From the NCBI RefSeq assembly GCF_014196425.1, contig NZ_JACIDR010000001.1, forward strand, positions 496,001 to 560,000: a stretch of DNA of 64,000 bases. Direction: 5' to 3'. Positions 15,746 through 23,767 of this stretch are shown one piece after another (within the stretch, counting starts at the first letter, position 1; every line of letters starts with the position of its first letter). The position numbers were made by a program, and so were the translations under genes. Origin of the DNA: Hansschlegelia beijingensis. Its GTDB lineage: Bacteria; Pseudomonadota; Alphaproteobacteria; Rhizobiales; Methylopilaceae. The notes below the pieces were generated by a model that was given only the letters and a program-made list of their open reading frames with translations, ran no database searches and had not been told where the DNA came from.

Positions 15746-16120
15746 CTATGTTTTTTTCCGGGGGCGCGAAGGACGATAGAGGGTCGACACCTCTGCGAGA
15801 TCGGGGCGCGGCGGCGGCATGCGGATCCCCAGCGGCGCCGGGCGAGATTTGCGGGTCCGGCTAAGGTAGCGGGCTATCGCCGGAGCCCTGTCGCGGATCG
15901 TCGGACGGCCGATGGCTTCGAGTCCCACATCGAGCAGATGATGGACGAAAGCGTTGACGGACACGCGGTGCGTCCGAGCGAGATCGTGCAGATCGTCGAT
16001 CACCGCGCGAGGCGTACGCACGACTAGCTGGTCCACAGCTCCAATTGCGGCCGTCAGATCCGGATCACGCTCGGCCACGTCGCGGATCTCGTCGAGGAGG
16101 GTTCTGTGTGCGGAGCTCAC
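15746..16120 (-). CDS. Ribbon-helix-helix partition-type DNA-binding protein
   Basis: 124 residues from a GTG at 16120, one base after the parA stop. Residues 33-70 (TPRAVIDDLHDLARTHRVS followed by a helix VNAFVHHLLDVGLEAI) have the strand-helix-helix layout of ribbon-helix-helix proteins. The C-terminus is basic and Pro/Arg-rich, ending RPRKKT. Immediately downstream of a ParA ATPase, such a protein is normally the centromere-binding partner (ParG/ParR-like). The three 8-bp repeats upstream of parA are its candidate sites. Family membership beyond RHH is uncertain. Confidence 0.7.
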   Translation of the reverse strand: MSSAHRTLLDEIRDVAERDPDLTAAIGAVDQLVVRTPRAVIDDLHDLARTHRVSVNAFVHHLLDVGLEAIGRPTIRDRAPAIARYLSRTRKSRPAPLGIRMPPPRPDLAEVSTLYRPSRPRKKT

Positions 16121-16121
16121 G

Positions 16122-16763
16122 TCACGCTCCTGCGGTCTGAGCAAGCCGGCGGCGGATCGCTCGCCAGGCGACCTTCGGCTCGTCCGCGAGCTCAGGGTCT
16201 CCGGACATCTCGGAGACCGAGAGACCGCTCGCGATCGCCGATTGATATCGGACCCGGTCCGAAAGCTGCGCATCAAGCACGCAGCCGCCAGACCGGCGAT
16301 GGTAATCTCGGATCTGCTGCACTCGGGCTTCCGTGTTCGCCTTCACGCATGTCAGCAAGACACCGAACGCGACGCCCGCCCTCCGGCAGGACCAGACGTT
16401 GGGCGCGATCGCGTCTCGATCCAGCACCGTCGGACGACACGGCACAGCGACGAAGTCGGAGCACGCGATCAAGCCGGTCAAGGCCGGGTCGTCACGACCG
16501 GCGGTGTCGACGAAAACGAGATCGAAGCCTTCATCTCGGGCCCGGCGCAGCCTGCGATCAACGTCAGCCAGGCGACACGCTTCCACCACAGGCCAGGGAG
16601 CGTTCCGGCGGCCGCGCCAGGCCAGCGCACTGCCCTGCGCTATGTCGGTGTCCAGGATCAAGACGCCGGCCCTTTCCATCCGCGCAGCGGCCACGGAGAC
16701 TGAAATAAGGCTCGTGGTCTTTGCTGAGCCGCCCTTCTGCGAAATGAACGCGACGCATTCCAT
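16122..16763 (-). CDS. parA: ParA-family partition ATPase
   Basis: 213 residues from an ATG at 16763 (GGAG just upstream). Deviant Walker A ISQKGGSAKTT at about 7-17, with the signature lysine of ParA/MinD. ILDTDIAQGSALAW at about 37-50 is Walker A', and FVDTAGRDDPAL at about 82-93 is Walker B. The short N-terminus, without a DNA-binding domain, makes it type Ib, the kind that pairs with a small RHH centromere protein as here. It uses ATP-driven patterning on the nucleoid to segregate a plasmid; on an integrated element it may be vestigial or work during excision. Confidence 0.92.
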   Translation of the reverse strand: MECVAFISQKGGSAKTTSLISVSVAAARMERAGVLILDTDIAQGSALAWRGRRNAPWPVVEACRLADVDRRLRRARDEGFDLVFVDTAGRDDPALTGLIACSDFVAVPCRPTVLDRDAIAPNVWSCRRAGVAFGVLLTCVKANTEARVQQIRDYHRRSGGCVLDAQLSDRVRYQSAIASGLSVSEMSGDPELADEPKVAWRAIRRRLAQTAGA

Positions 16764-17089
16764 CTCCGACCTCACCGCTGATCACTGGAGCCGGCTATTG
16801 GGCTCTATGCAAAAAAGCGTAAGAGGAGATCGCCTCGCGGAAAAAGGAATTCTTGTCGAGTAAATCGCGGCGGCTCGCAGAACGCGAGTTTCGTCGATCT
16901 CAAGACATCAAGACCACAAGACCTCAGCGTCTCTGCCGCCGGGCTTCAAAGGCCGCGTGGGTAGCTCGGGCGAAGAACATCAGCGAGGGGAGGAGCCGGG
17001 GCCCCGTTCCACCAGGTAACGCGTCACTCAGCAGTCGGAAGGCCAGTGGCGTAGCGCATGTGCGTCACGGCTGACCGCGAGTTCAGACC
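16764..17089. other. Upstream region of the par operon
   Basis: 326 nt without a gene. It holds three tandem 8-bp repeats (16901-16924) listed separately and an A-rich segment at 16808-16855, both upstream of the leftward parA, so a par promoter and centromere are expected here. Sequence 16930-17089 shows nothing I can name. Confidence 0.5.
16901..16924. repeat. Three tandem 8-bp repeats, candidate centromere/iterons
   Basis: CAAGACAT, CAAGACCA and CAAGACCT lie head-to-tail without gaps, consensus CAAGACCW. They sit about 140 bp upstream of parA. RHH partition proteins such as omega and ParG bind arrays of short direct repeats, so these are a plausible parS/operator. Only three units are clear, so chance cannot be excluded. 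Confidence 0.5.
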
Positions 17090-17818
17090 CTAAAGCGCCA
17101 CGCCGTCCTGCTTTTCACCACGCGCGACAACCATCAGCGCGTCGTCCGGCAACGGACGCTGGAGCGCCTTCGCCTCATCCCAGGACGCGCGCATCCAGAC
17201 GTCGATCTCCTCCGCCGTCGTGAGGATCACCGGCATCGCCTTCGGGTGGATGAGCGCGACGACGGCGTTCGGCTCCGTCGTGAGGAAGCCGTAGACGTCG
17301 CAGGTGACCTCGCCCTCCGACTTCTTCCGAACGCAGCTCCAGTTCGTCCAGAGCCCGGCGAACACGCAGAGCGGCCGGCTCTCGTCGAGCGCGAACCACA
17401 CGGGGACTTTCTTGCCCTCAGGGTTCGTCTCGTATTCCGAGAACGACGTCATCGGAACGACGCAGCGGTTCGCCGGGCCCAGCCACCGCCGCCAGTGCTG
17501 AGACGCGACGTTGCGGATGTTGGTCGTGCCGATGTCCGGCTCCGCCCTCAGCAGCGCCTGGAAGTCGACGGGCTGCCCCTTCTTCTCCAGCGCCGCGGCA
17601 CGCTTCTTCGTCGCCTCGAAAATGGCGCGGCTGGAGGACGGCATTCCCCACCGGGCGAGCACGAGCTCGCGGCCCTCTTCCGAGTTGCGGACGATGGGGG
17701 CGGGATAGTCCGGGAAAATCGCCGGCATGGGTGGGAGGTTGCCGGTGCGGTCGACGAGAGCCTTGGTCAGCTCGCGGATCGCCGCCTGGCCTTTGGTGAC
17801 GCTGTAGAGGTTGCACAT
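17090..17818 (-). CDS. yedK: SOS response-associated protein YedK/HMCES (abasic-site shield)
   Basis: 242 residues from the ATG at 17818, chosen because the mature catalytic Cys2 must follow the initiator (MCNLYSV). The enzyme forms a thiazolidine crosslink with abasic sites in single-stranded DNA. Further active-site landmarks: TTNIRNV with Asn at about residue 105, the Glu in PMTSFSEYE at about 135, and the His in [12 protein letters not shown] at about 195. Length is normal for the family. Such genes are common on phage and conjugative elements, matching the surrounding plasmid-like genes. The stop lies close to the window of par repeats but no promoter is evident. Confidence 0.93.
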   Translation of the reverse strand: MCNLYSVTKGQAAIRELTKALVDRTGNLPPMPAIFPDYPAPIVRNSEEGRELVLARWGMPSSSRAIFEATKKRAAALEKKGQPVDFQALLRAEPDIGTTNIRNVASQHWRRWLGPANRCVVPMTSFSEYETNPEGKKVPVWFALDESRPLCVFAGLWTNWSCVRKKSEGEVTCDVYGFLTTEPNAVVALIHPKAMPVILTTAEEIDVWMRASWDEAKALQRPLPDDALMVVARGEKQDGVAL

Positions 17819-17844
17819 CGGCGCAGTCTGCCGCGGTGGACGAC

Positions 17845-18414
17845 TCACTTAAAGACCCGCTTGCGGCCCTTCGGAAGGTGGGCGCGGACCCGTTCGATCT
17901 CCGCGTTCACCGCGGCCGGCGCCTCCGTCGAGGGCTCCGGTTCCGGATGCTGCGCCACCAGCTGTCCAAAGCGCCGAAGCACGATCTGCTGCCCCTGCTC
18001 CAGCTTCAGAACCTCGATCGCGGCATGGAAGGCCGCGCGCGCGACGTCGCTGTCCGCTGAGGCGGCGATCATGCGGTCGAGAGAGCCACCGGCGCGGTAG
18101 AGCTCCACCCGATGCGGCAGCGCCGCCATGTCCTCGCGTGGCGAGGGCGCACGGACGCCGCCCTCGTCCGTGATCGGAGGCGGCATGAAGGCGACGGCGA
18201 CTTTCAGCGACCGGCACGCCGGGCAACGGAGCCGGCCCGCAAGATCGCCAAGAGGAAGCCCGGCGCCGCGCGTCCAGACGAGCGTCTCCATCTCGAGCTC
18301 GTATTCGCGATGACACTCCCGGATCGACTTCATTCCGTCGCGCTTGCCGTGCGCGCAGCGCGCCTTCACGCGCCAGCCGGCGCGCCAAGCTTCGCCGAGC
18401 GTCTCGACGGTCAC
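17845..18414 (-). CDS. Putative zinc-ribbon protein of unknown function
   Basis: 189 residues. The N-terminal half carries Cys20, Cys34 and His35, and the pair Cys64/Cys67 in RCPACRSL, which could form a zinc site. The C-terminal half is helical and ends in a basic tail (KGRKRVFK). The start overlaps the stop of the preceding small gene by 4 nt (ATGA), so the two are co-translated. The stop is 26 nt before yedK. I do not recognise the family; context suggests an accessory plasmid or phage-like gene. Confidence 0.7.
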   Translation of the reverse strand: MTVETLGEAWRAGWRVKARCAHGKRDGMKSIRECHREYELEMETLVWTRGAGLPLGDLAGRLRCPACRSLKVAVAFMPPPITDEGGVRAPSPREDMAALPHRVELYRAGGSLDRMIAASADSDVARAAFHAAIEVLKLEQGQQIVLRRFGQLVAQHPEPEPSTEAPAAVNAEIERVRAHLPKGRKRVFK

Positions 18415-18626
18415 GGGAGCTTCCGCAGCGGCTGGCGTCCGCGCCGATAGCCGAGCGAGATCCGGCTGTGCGCCAGGGCCCTGGCCTCCTCGCGCTCAGC
18501 CAGCTGCACAAGCAGCGCCCAGACCGCCGCACGTGGGTCCCCGCCGGCCGCCCGAATCGCGTCGTCGACGGCGGCTTCGCGCGCGCCTAAGCTCTCGTCC
18601 TCAAGCCGCTCGGCAGCGTCCGTCAT
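18411..18626 (-). CDS. Small helical protein, unknown function
   Basis: 71 residues, mostly predicted helix (AAERLEDESLGAREAAVDD and ALLVQLAEREEARALAHS) with a basic end. ATG at 18626, and the stop overlaps the next gene as ATGA. It heads a three-gene minus-strand unit with the zinc-ribbon protein and yedK. No family can be assigned. Size and helix content would suit a regulator or anti-restriction-type small protein, but nothing supports either. Confidence 0.6.
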   Translation of the reverse strand: MTDAAERLEDESLGAREAAVDDAIRAAGGDPRAAVWALLVQLAEREEARALAHSRISLGYRRGRQPLRKLP

Positions 18627-18670
18627 GATCCATCTCCATCTTCAGGAGAGATGGATTCCATGAGAACGAA

Positions 18671-18808
18671 ATGAGAACAAGAGCGATGAGGAAGGACGGT
18701 CGCCGGCACTGGGATCATGACGAGGATCCGCGGCCGATCCTCTCGACCGTGTTCGCGATCGTCACGCCGCTAGCGCTTGCGGCGCTCATCTGGCTGCGCT
18801 GGGGATGA
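18671..18808 (+). CDS. Possible small single-span membrane protein
   Basis: 45 residues from the ATG at 18671 (or 40 from 18686), starting in the gap upstream of the minus-strand small gene. A charged N-terminus (RKDGRRHWDHDEDPRP) is followed by a hydrophobic segment VFAIVTPLALAALIWL and a short basic end. That is the shape of bacterial small membrane proteins. No good ribosome-binding site is visible, which keeps confidence low. It would be divergent from the 17.1-18.6 kb unit. Confidence 0.4.
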   Translation: MRTRAMRKDGRRHWDHDEDPRPILSTVFAIVTPLALAALIWLRWG

Positions 18809-18970
18809 GATGAAAGCCCCCGAACGCCGCCCGATAAAGTAATGCCCTTAGCGCTAGTGGGTAAATTTGGCCCGGCTTGGTTAGCTTCATACGACGCGCT
18901 TCCTGTGTCCCGCGCTGCTCCGCCGCCGCGGTGCGCCGATCTTCCCGGCTCCACGACAGCTGCAGAGACG

Positions 18971-20983
18971 TCAGTCCCCAAGCGGCCACTTTCGCCTCAG
19001 GCCCACGGCGCATGCTCCTCCGATCAAGCAGCGCTGCTCCAGCAGCAGCTCCCCCAGCGTCCTCACCTCCGCCTCGCGTGCGCTGACGAGCTCCATGGTC
19101 TCCCCCATCAGCCGTTCGAGGTCTTTGCTGACGATGCGCCGGAGCTCCGGATCAAGCGCGAGCGCCTTTTCGGCGCGCTCCGGAGGCACGCGTGAGAGCA
19201 GCGTGTCGGCGAGCCCGAACGAGGCGTGGACCGCGGTCACGAGCGCCGTCGCGTGCCGCAGATCGGACGTCGCCCCGGTCGTCGCTCCGCCCGAGAACAG
19301 GACGTCGGCGGCGCGACCGGCGAGCGTCGTCTTCACGTCGCGCTCGATATCGCCGCGGCTGAGGACTCCCGTGTCGGCCGCGAAGGTGGTGACGCCGCCC
19401 ATGGCTCCTCTGGAGACGATCGAGACGCTGAGCAGCTTGCGGCCAAGCGCCAGGCCGACCACGGCGTGAGCCGCTTCGTGCAGGGCGATTGCCCGCCGCA
19501 GCTCGAGCGGCGTGGCGTCCGGCGGCGCGATGGCGTCGATGAGGTCGGCGAGCGTTATGGACCGAGAGGCAACGCGGGCGCGCTGACGCGCCTGCTTCAC
19601 CCAGCCCTCCGCCTCCGCGCCAGTGGCGCCAAGGCCGAGGCGTGCGGCTCTCGTGACGTCATGATCTCGCAGATCGTCACCAAGATGATGGCGAAGGACC
19701 TCCGAGAGTTCCTCCACCGTCTCCGGCGGGCGGATCTCGATGTGACGGTCGAAGCGGCCCGGTCGCTTCAGCGCCCCATCGAGCCGATCGATGTGGTTGG
19801 TGGCGCCGATCAGGATGACCGACGGCCGCTCGGCGCGGACGCGGTCGATCATCAGCAGCACGCCCGTGATCACAGGCGTCCACCAGTCGCGTCCGCGGTC
19901 TGACAGGCGCTCCCGATCCGGCAGAGCGTCCAGCTCGTCCAGGAAGCCGATCGCAGGCGCGGCCGCGGTCAGCCAGTCGAAGAAGGTCTGAGCCGCCTTC
20001 GCGACGTCGCCGAGGTTGCCCTCGGTCCTGGCGAACCATTCGCTGACGCTGGTGGTGACGATCGGCAGGCCGAGCGTTCTGGCGATCGACCTGGCCAACA
20101 TGGTCATGCCCGTGCCGGGCGCGCCATGCAGCAGCATGCTCGGCGGCGGCGCTCCAGCTGCGTCCGCCGCGATCCAGTCGCGAGCCTCGGCGATGATCGT
20201 CTCGATCTCAGCCATGGCGCCGCCATAGCCCTTGAGCTGCTCGAGCGTCGGGGTGGCGTGGTCTGCCCGAACCGCGATGCGACGCTCCGCCGTGCGGCGC
20301 ATGCGCCGAACAGCGGCCGCGGCGCTGGAACGGGGCCTTACCGCCAGCATGAGGTCCGGCAGATCGAGGCCTGCGACGTCGCGCGGCGTCACCGCTGCGC
20401 TGCGGCCAAGCGCGAGGCGCAGCCCCTCACGCGCGATCCTCGGCGTGAGGCGCAGGCGCACCCGAAGATCGGCCGCGTCCACATAGCCCGCCGGCAGCCA
20501 GGCCGGATTGTTGGTGATGGCCAGCACCGGCCGGTCGGCCGGCAGCGTAACGAGCTGCTCGAACCGGCTCGGCGCCTTGTTCATCGCGATGATGCGGCAG
20601 AGCGGCCAGAGCTCGCCGGCCGCACGGCCAAGCTGCGGGACCCAGTCCGGCGTGGGCGCCTCGACGACCACCACCAGCGGCTTGCCGCGTTCAAACGCGC
20701 GCCACACCCTGCGGGGCAGCAGCTCGACGATCGCGGCTCGCGCGAAGGCCGCGCTCGGCGACAGCTGCGGATCCGGCCCGTCCAGATCGTCATCGGGATC
20801 CGTATCATCATCGGAAGCCCCCTCGATGAAGGGGAGCAACGGCTCGTCGATCACCTGCGCCGTCTCCTTGTCTGCCGGCGCGTGGGGGCTGCGATCGAGC
20901 CGCGCGAGGGAGACGCTGGTGGACAGCGTCTTCCCCTTGGGCGTGTCAGCGGCTGCGGAGCGGGAGGCTTTGGAGCTGGTCAT
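18971..20983 (-). CDS. FtsH-like AAA+ ATPase/M41 metallopeptidase with altered Walker A
   Basis: 670 residues. An unusual N-terminal 240-residue region without membrane helices replaces the FtsH membrane anchor, so the protein should be soluble. AAA+ domain at about 245-440: Walker A is GAPGTGMT (287-294), with Met at the position of the ATP-binding Lys. Walker B FLDELDAL (347-354) and the second region of homology ATNHIDRLDGALKRPGRFD, with both Arg fingers, are intact. M41 peptidase at about 490-660: zinc motif HEAAH (502-506) and Asp574 in TSDLRHAT. ATP hydrolysis is therefore doubtful. It is separated by 2 nt from the GIY-YIG gene upstream in the same unit. Confidence 0.88.
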   Translation of the reverse strand: MTSSKASRSAAADTPKGKTLSTSVSLARLDRSPHAPADKETAQVIDEPLLPFIEGASDDDTDPDDDLDGPDPQLSPSAAFARAAIVELLPRRVWRAFERGKPLVVVVEAPTPDWVPQLGRAAGELWPLCRIIAMNKAPSRFEQLVTLPADRPVLAITNNPAWLPAGYVDAADLRVRLRLTPRIAREGLRLALGRSAAVTPRDVAGLDLPDLMLAVRPRSSAAAAVRRMRRTAERRIAVRADHATPTLEQLKGYGGAMAEIETIIAEARDWIAADAAGAPPPSMLLHGAPGTGMTMLARSIARTLGLPIVTTSVSEWFARTEGNLGDVAKAAQTFFDWLTAAAPAIGFLDELDALPDRERLSDRGRDWWTPVITGVLLMIDRVRAERPSVILIGATNHIDRLDGALKRPGRFDRHIEIRPPETVEELSEVLRHHLGDDLRDHDVTRAARLGLGATGAEAEGWVKQARQRARVASRSITLADLIDAIAPPDATPLELRRAIALHEAAHAVVGLALGRKLLSVSIVSRGAMGGVTTFAADTGVLSRGDIERDVKTTLAGRAADVLFSGGATTGATSDLRHATALVTAVHASFGLADTLLSRVPPERAEKALALDPELRRIVSKDLERLMGETMELVSAREAEVRTLGELLLEQRCLIGGACAVGLRRKWPLGD

Positions 20984-20985
20984 GA

Positions 20986-22227
20986 TCAGAACCCCATCCC
21001 GATCGGCGCGCTGATCGCCAGGCCCCTGGCCTTCAGGCGGATCAGCAGAATGTCGAACACGTCCGCCGCGCTCGGCGTCCCGTCGATGGCGCAGGCCAGC
21101 ACCGCGCTCATGGCGAGGTCGAGCGAGCCCGTCGCGGCCGGCTCGCCCTGGAGCGGGTTGGTGACCCTGAGCGCCGCCCGCACCGCCGCCTTGAGGTCTC
21201 CCTGCACGGCGCGCGGCCAGTCCGGCTCGCCGAGCAGCGCGGTGCGCCCCAAGACCTCGCGGATGCTCTTCGCGTCCTCCGCCGTGCAGGCCTGCGGGGA
21301 GGCTTCACGCCAGAGCGTGAGCCAGGCGGCGGAAGCCGCCCGCGGCTCCGCCTTCGGCGTGGAGGCGCGCTTCCAGTGGCCGGACGTGCTGCCCGAGACG
21401 AAGCAGGCGAGCCGCGTCTGGTTCTCGAACAGCAGGTCGCGCATCGTGATGAGCGCGCCGTGCTGCTCGGTCACCAGGCCGGCATAGAGCGCCTCCTGCC
21501 GGTGGATCGCCGCCCGGGTCCCGATGCTGGCGACCGTGAAGGAGCGGACGTGGCTGCCCTTCTTCAGCAGGCAGCGACCGTCCTGCAGGAACAGGGCCTC
21601 GGCCTTGTAGCCGCCGCCCCGGGTCCGCATGCGCCGGGCGCCGATCAGCGCCTCGAGCGCGGGCTCCACCAGCAGCTCGGCGCACATGCTCATGCCGGTC
21701 AGAGCCTGCCGCCAGCGGCCCCCAAGAGGCAGCAGACTGGACTGGCCGATGCGCGTCAGCACGTCGGCCGTGAAGCAGCAGAGCTGCTCGAAGCGCGGCT
21801 GGTCGACCGGCGCGTGGGAGGGCTCGTCGAGATTGTCGAGCTCGATCATCGGCTCGGCGGCAAGCCCGAGGTAGATCAGCCGCTCGAGCGTGCGGACATC
21901 CGGCTTGGCGAGGTCGCCACGCTCGGACGTGACCGCGATGACGAACACGGCTCCGCTGTTCGGCCGCAGGCGGCTGTGCCCGGCGAGCCGGTTCGACAGC
22001 AAGCCGGCCTCGCCGACATAGATGGAGGGCGGCGAGCCGGGCTCCTCGCGGACGATCAGATAGGCCCCGGCGTTCTCCAGCGCCTCGGCGTCGCCGAGGG
22101 GCAGGCTCGAACCCGAGATCACGGTGATGACGGGACGGCTGAGGGTGGGCGTCAGGGTGTAGACGGTCGGCAGCCCGGTGAGCAGGTGGGGGCGGGGCTT
22201 GGCGCCCGAGAAGATGAGTGAAGACAT
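20986..22227 (-). CDS. GIY-YIG-like nuclease domain protein
   Basis: 413 residues. Residues about 50-130 resemble a GIY-YIG nuclease: AYLIVREE for the GIY strand, SIYVGEAGLLSNRLAGH for the YIG strand with following Arg and His, and an acidic residue in TLERLIYLGL. Residues about 195-260 (EALFLQDGRCLLKKGSHVR) resemble DUF4357, which often accompanies GIY-YIG domains. The C-terminal 130 residues are helical. The FtsH-like gene begins 2 nt after its stop, implying a shared job. A paired nuclease-like and protease-like gene on a mobile region could be anti-phage or element maintenance; that is inference. Confidence 0.6.
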   Translation of the reverse strand: MSSLIFSGAKPRPHLLTGLPTVYTLTPTLSRPVITVISGSSLPLGDAEALENAGAYLIVREEPGSPPSIYVGEAGLLSNRLAGHSRLRPNSGAVFVIAVTSERGDLAKPDVRTLERLIYLGLAAEPMIELDNLDEPSHAPVDQPRFEQLCCFTADVLTRIGQSSLLPLGGRWRQALTGMSMCAELLVEPALEALIGARRMRTRGGGYKAEALFLQDGRCLLKKGSHVRSFTVASIGTRAAIHRQEALYAGLVTEQHGALITMRDLLFENQTRLACFVSGSTSGHWKRASTPKAEPRAASAAWLTLWREASPQACTAEDAKSIREVLGRTALLGEPDWPRAVQGDLKAAVRAALRVTNPLQGEPAATGSLDLAMSAVLACAIDGTPSAADVFDILLIRLKARGLAISAPIGMGF

Positions 22228-22383
22228 GGAGAGAGTCCTTCCGCGCCGCGTCCGGCAGCGCAGTTGAGATGAAGACAGAGGGGTTCAGAAGCGCGGACGC
22301 GCGCCGCCGCGGGCAGCCGTCACGAGCGACGTGACGTCAGATCGAAGCTGCTGATGCGGAAGACGTGCGCCCGGGCTTTGGCG

Positions 22384-22551
22384 TCAGCGCTCGATGCGCA
22401 GCCGCGACGCCGCGCGGCGCGTGAGGTCGGGCGTGCGGCGTCGGCGGTCAGGCCTGATCCGGCGGCGTCCGGCGCTGCTCTGCTGAGCCCTCAGGCTCTC
22501 TCCGGGGGGATTGCGGTCGGCGCGCAGCCGACCATAGATGGCGCAAGCCAT
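22384..22551 (-). CDS. Small Arg-rich protein
   Basis: 55 residues. The ATG at 22551 is preceded by AGGAGA at 8 nt spacing, the best ribosome-binding site in this neighbourhood, which is the main argument for a real gene. The start MACAIYGRLRADRN is followed by a strongly basic tail with runs such as RRRRTPDLTRR, suggesting nucleic-acid binding. The open frame continues upstream but without support. It lies 156 nt upstream of the GIY-YIG gene on the same strand. No family assignable. Confidence 0.45.
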   Translation of the reverse strand: MACAIYGRLRADRNPPGESLRAQQSSAGRRRIRPDRRRRTPDLTRRAASRLRIER

Positions 22552-23084
22552 GCTTGGTTCTCCTGTCACAGCAGGATCGCCGACATGGTCAGGGCGTCGG
22601 TCGCTGTTAGCGCAGCTTCCGGCGCCCGCCTCACCGCTCATGCGGGGACCAGGGCGAATCCGCGACGTCGGTGACGTCACATGCCAAGGATCAGCGGGGG
22701 TTGCGCGGGGCGCAAGCGGTTTGTGGCTGAAGACAACGCGATCGTCCGGGATGGTTAATCGCTCTGCGGTTGCGCGATGCTTGTGGCAGTGTGGCGCGCC
22801 GTCGGCGCCCGCCCGACTGGGCGCGTGGTGCGTGATGGCGTCTCTGAACGGCCGTGCGGCCGCTGCAGTTGCAGGGGAGGCGACCTGGCCGACGCTCGGT
22901 TTGTCTGCGCGGAGACGGCTACGAATGCGGGCGCCGGAACTCGAACCTGGAGCGGTCTCGTTCTTGGCCCTTCTGACCATCACCAAGGTCGGCCGCTGCG
23001 TCGCGCTCACCGCCAATCGTGATAAGCCAACGCGCACGGGAAACGGCAGGCGCCGTGCGGCCTTGTCCGGTGATCAGGTAGCTC
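22552..23084. other. No gene seen
   Basis: 533 nt. Several open frames on both strands overlap here, but none has a good start site or protein-like composition. It should contain the promoter of the leftward small gene and GIY-YIG/FtsH-like unit. Confidence 0.45.
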
Positions 23085-23552
23085 ATGCGAGCTGAACCCG
23101 AGTTCGAAATCTCTGTGCCGGCTTGGCGGGCTCGGCGGCTCCGTGGTCATCTGGCGGCGCAGAGAGCCGCGGGGCGCGCGGCAAAGGCGGCCGGTGAGTC
23201 CAGGATCGTCCCATCTGAACTGGCGCATCGAGCCGAGGCTCGGTGCTGGCTCTCTGGCTGGGATCAGGCCGGCTCCGACAGCGGCGACGTCAAGCCCGCG
23301 CCGACGGCCAGGCAACTGATGAAGCTCGACCGGTGGCAGCGCGGCGCCGGCCGGCTGTCGCAGACGCAGGGCCAGCTTCGGCGAGCGATTCTGCAAGGCG
23401 TCACCGATGAGTTGCTCGCCAACCGCCCATTGAGGTCTGGCGCCATTGCAAAGGCACACAGGGAAGCGGTGCGCCGCTGTCGTGATGCGGGACTACCAGC
23501 GCCGAAGGCGTCTCGGTATCGTAAATGGCTGAAGCTGATCAGAGGGATATAG
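23085..23552 (+). CDS. Hypothetical basic protein with an RMF-like motif
   Basis: 155 residues from the ATG at 23085. The composition is balanced and protein-like, with Arg-rich helices. ARCWLSGWDQAG near residue 54 recalls the C-x-x-G-W-x-x-G signature of ribosome-modulation-factor-like proteins. The C-terminal half (SQTQGQLRRAILQGVTDELL) looks helical. No ribosome-binding site stands out. Next to it on the right is an IS3 transposase scrap, so this gene may mark the end of the plasmid-like region. Confidence 0.5.
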   Translation: MRAEPEFEISVPAWRARRLRGHLAAQRAAGRAAKAAGESRIVPSELAHRAEARCWLSGWDQAGSDSGDVKPAPTARQLMKLDRWQRGAGRLSQTQGQLRRAILQGVTDELLANRPLRSGAIAKAHREAVRRCRDAGLPAPKASRYRKWLKLIRGI

Positions 23553-23632
23553 AAGTAACTGTCTGCTTCTGACCCGTCTCGGACCTTCGCCAGGTCCGCT
23601 TCCGGTAGACTGGTTGCCCGAAAACTGACCTG

Positions 23633-23767
23633 TCCTCGGACAACGGAACCGAGCTGACGCCGCACGCCATGCTGCAGTGGCAGGAGGAGTGCAGCGTCGG
23701 TCGGCATTACATCGCGCCGGACACGCTGGAGGCGAAGGGTGCCGATACCTTGGCAGCCGGTCCAGGC
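23633..23767 (+). pseudogene. Remnant of an IS3-family transposase (OrfB)
   Basis: The frame beginning near 23636 reads SDNGTELTPHAMLQWQEE, then VGRHYIAPDTLEAKGAD. This is the integrase-core segment of IS3-family OrfB around the second catalytic Asp (usually DNGTELTS-AILRW..., WHYIAPGKP-QNGF). Only about 40 codons remain. The upstream part, the catalytic Glu and the terminal inverted repeats are gone, so it is a scar of a past insertion. It abuts the frameshifted regulator gene. Confidence 0.75.
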
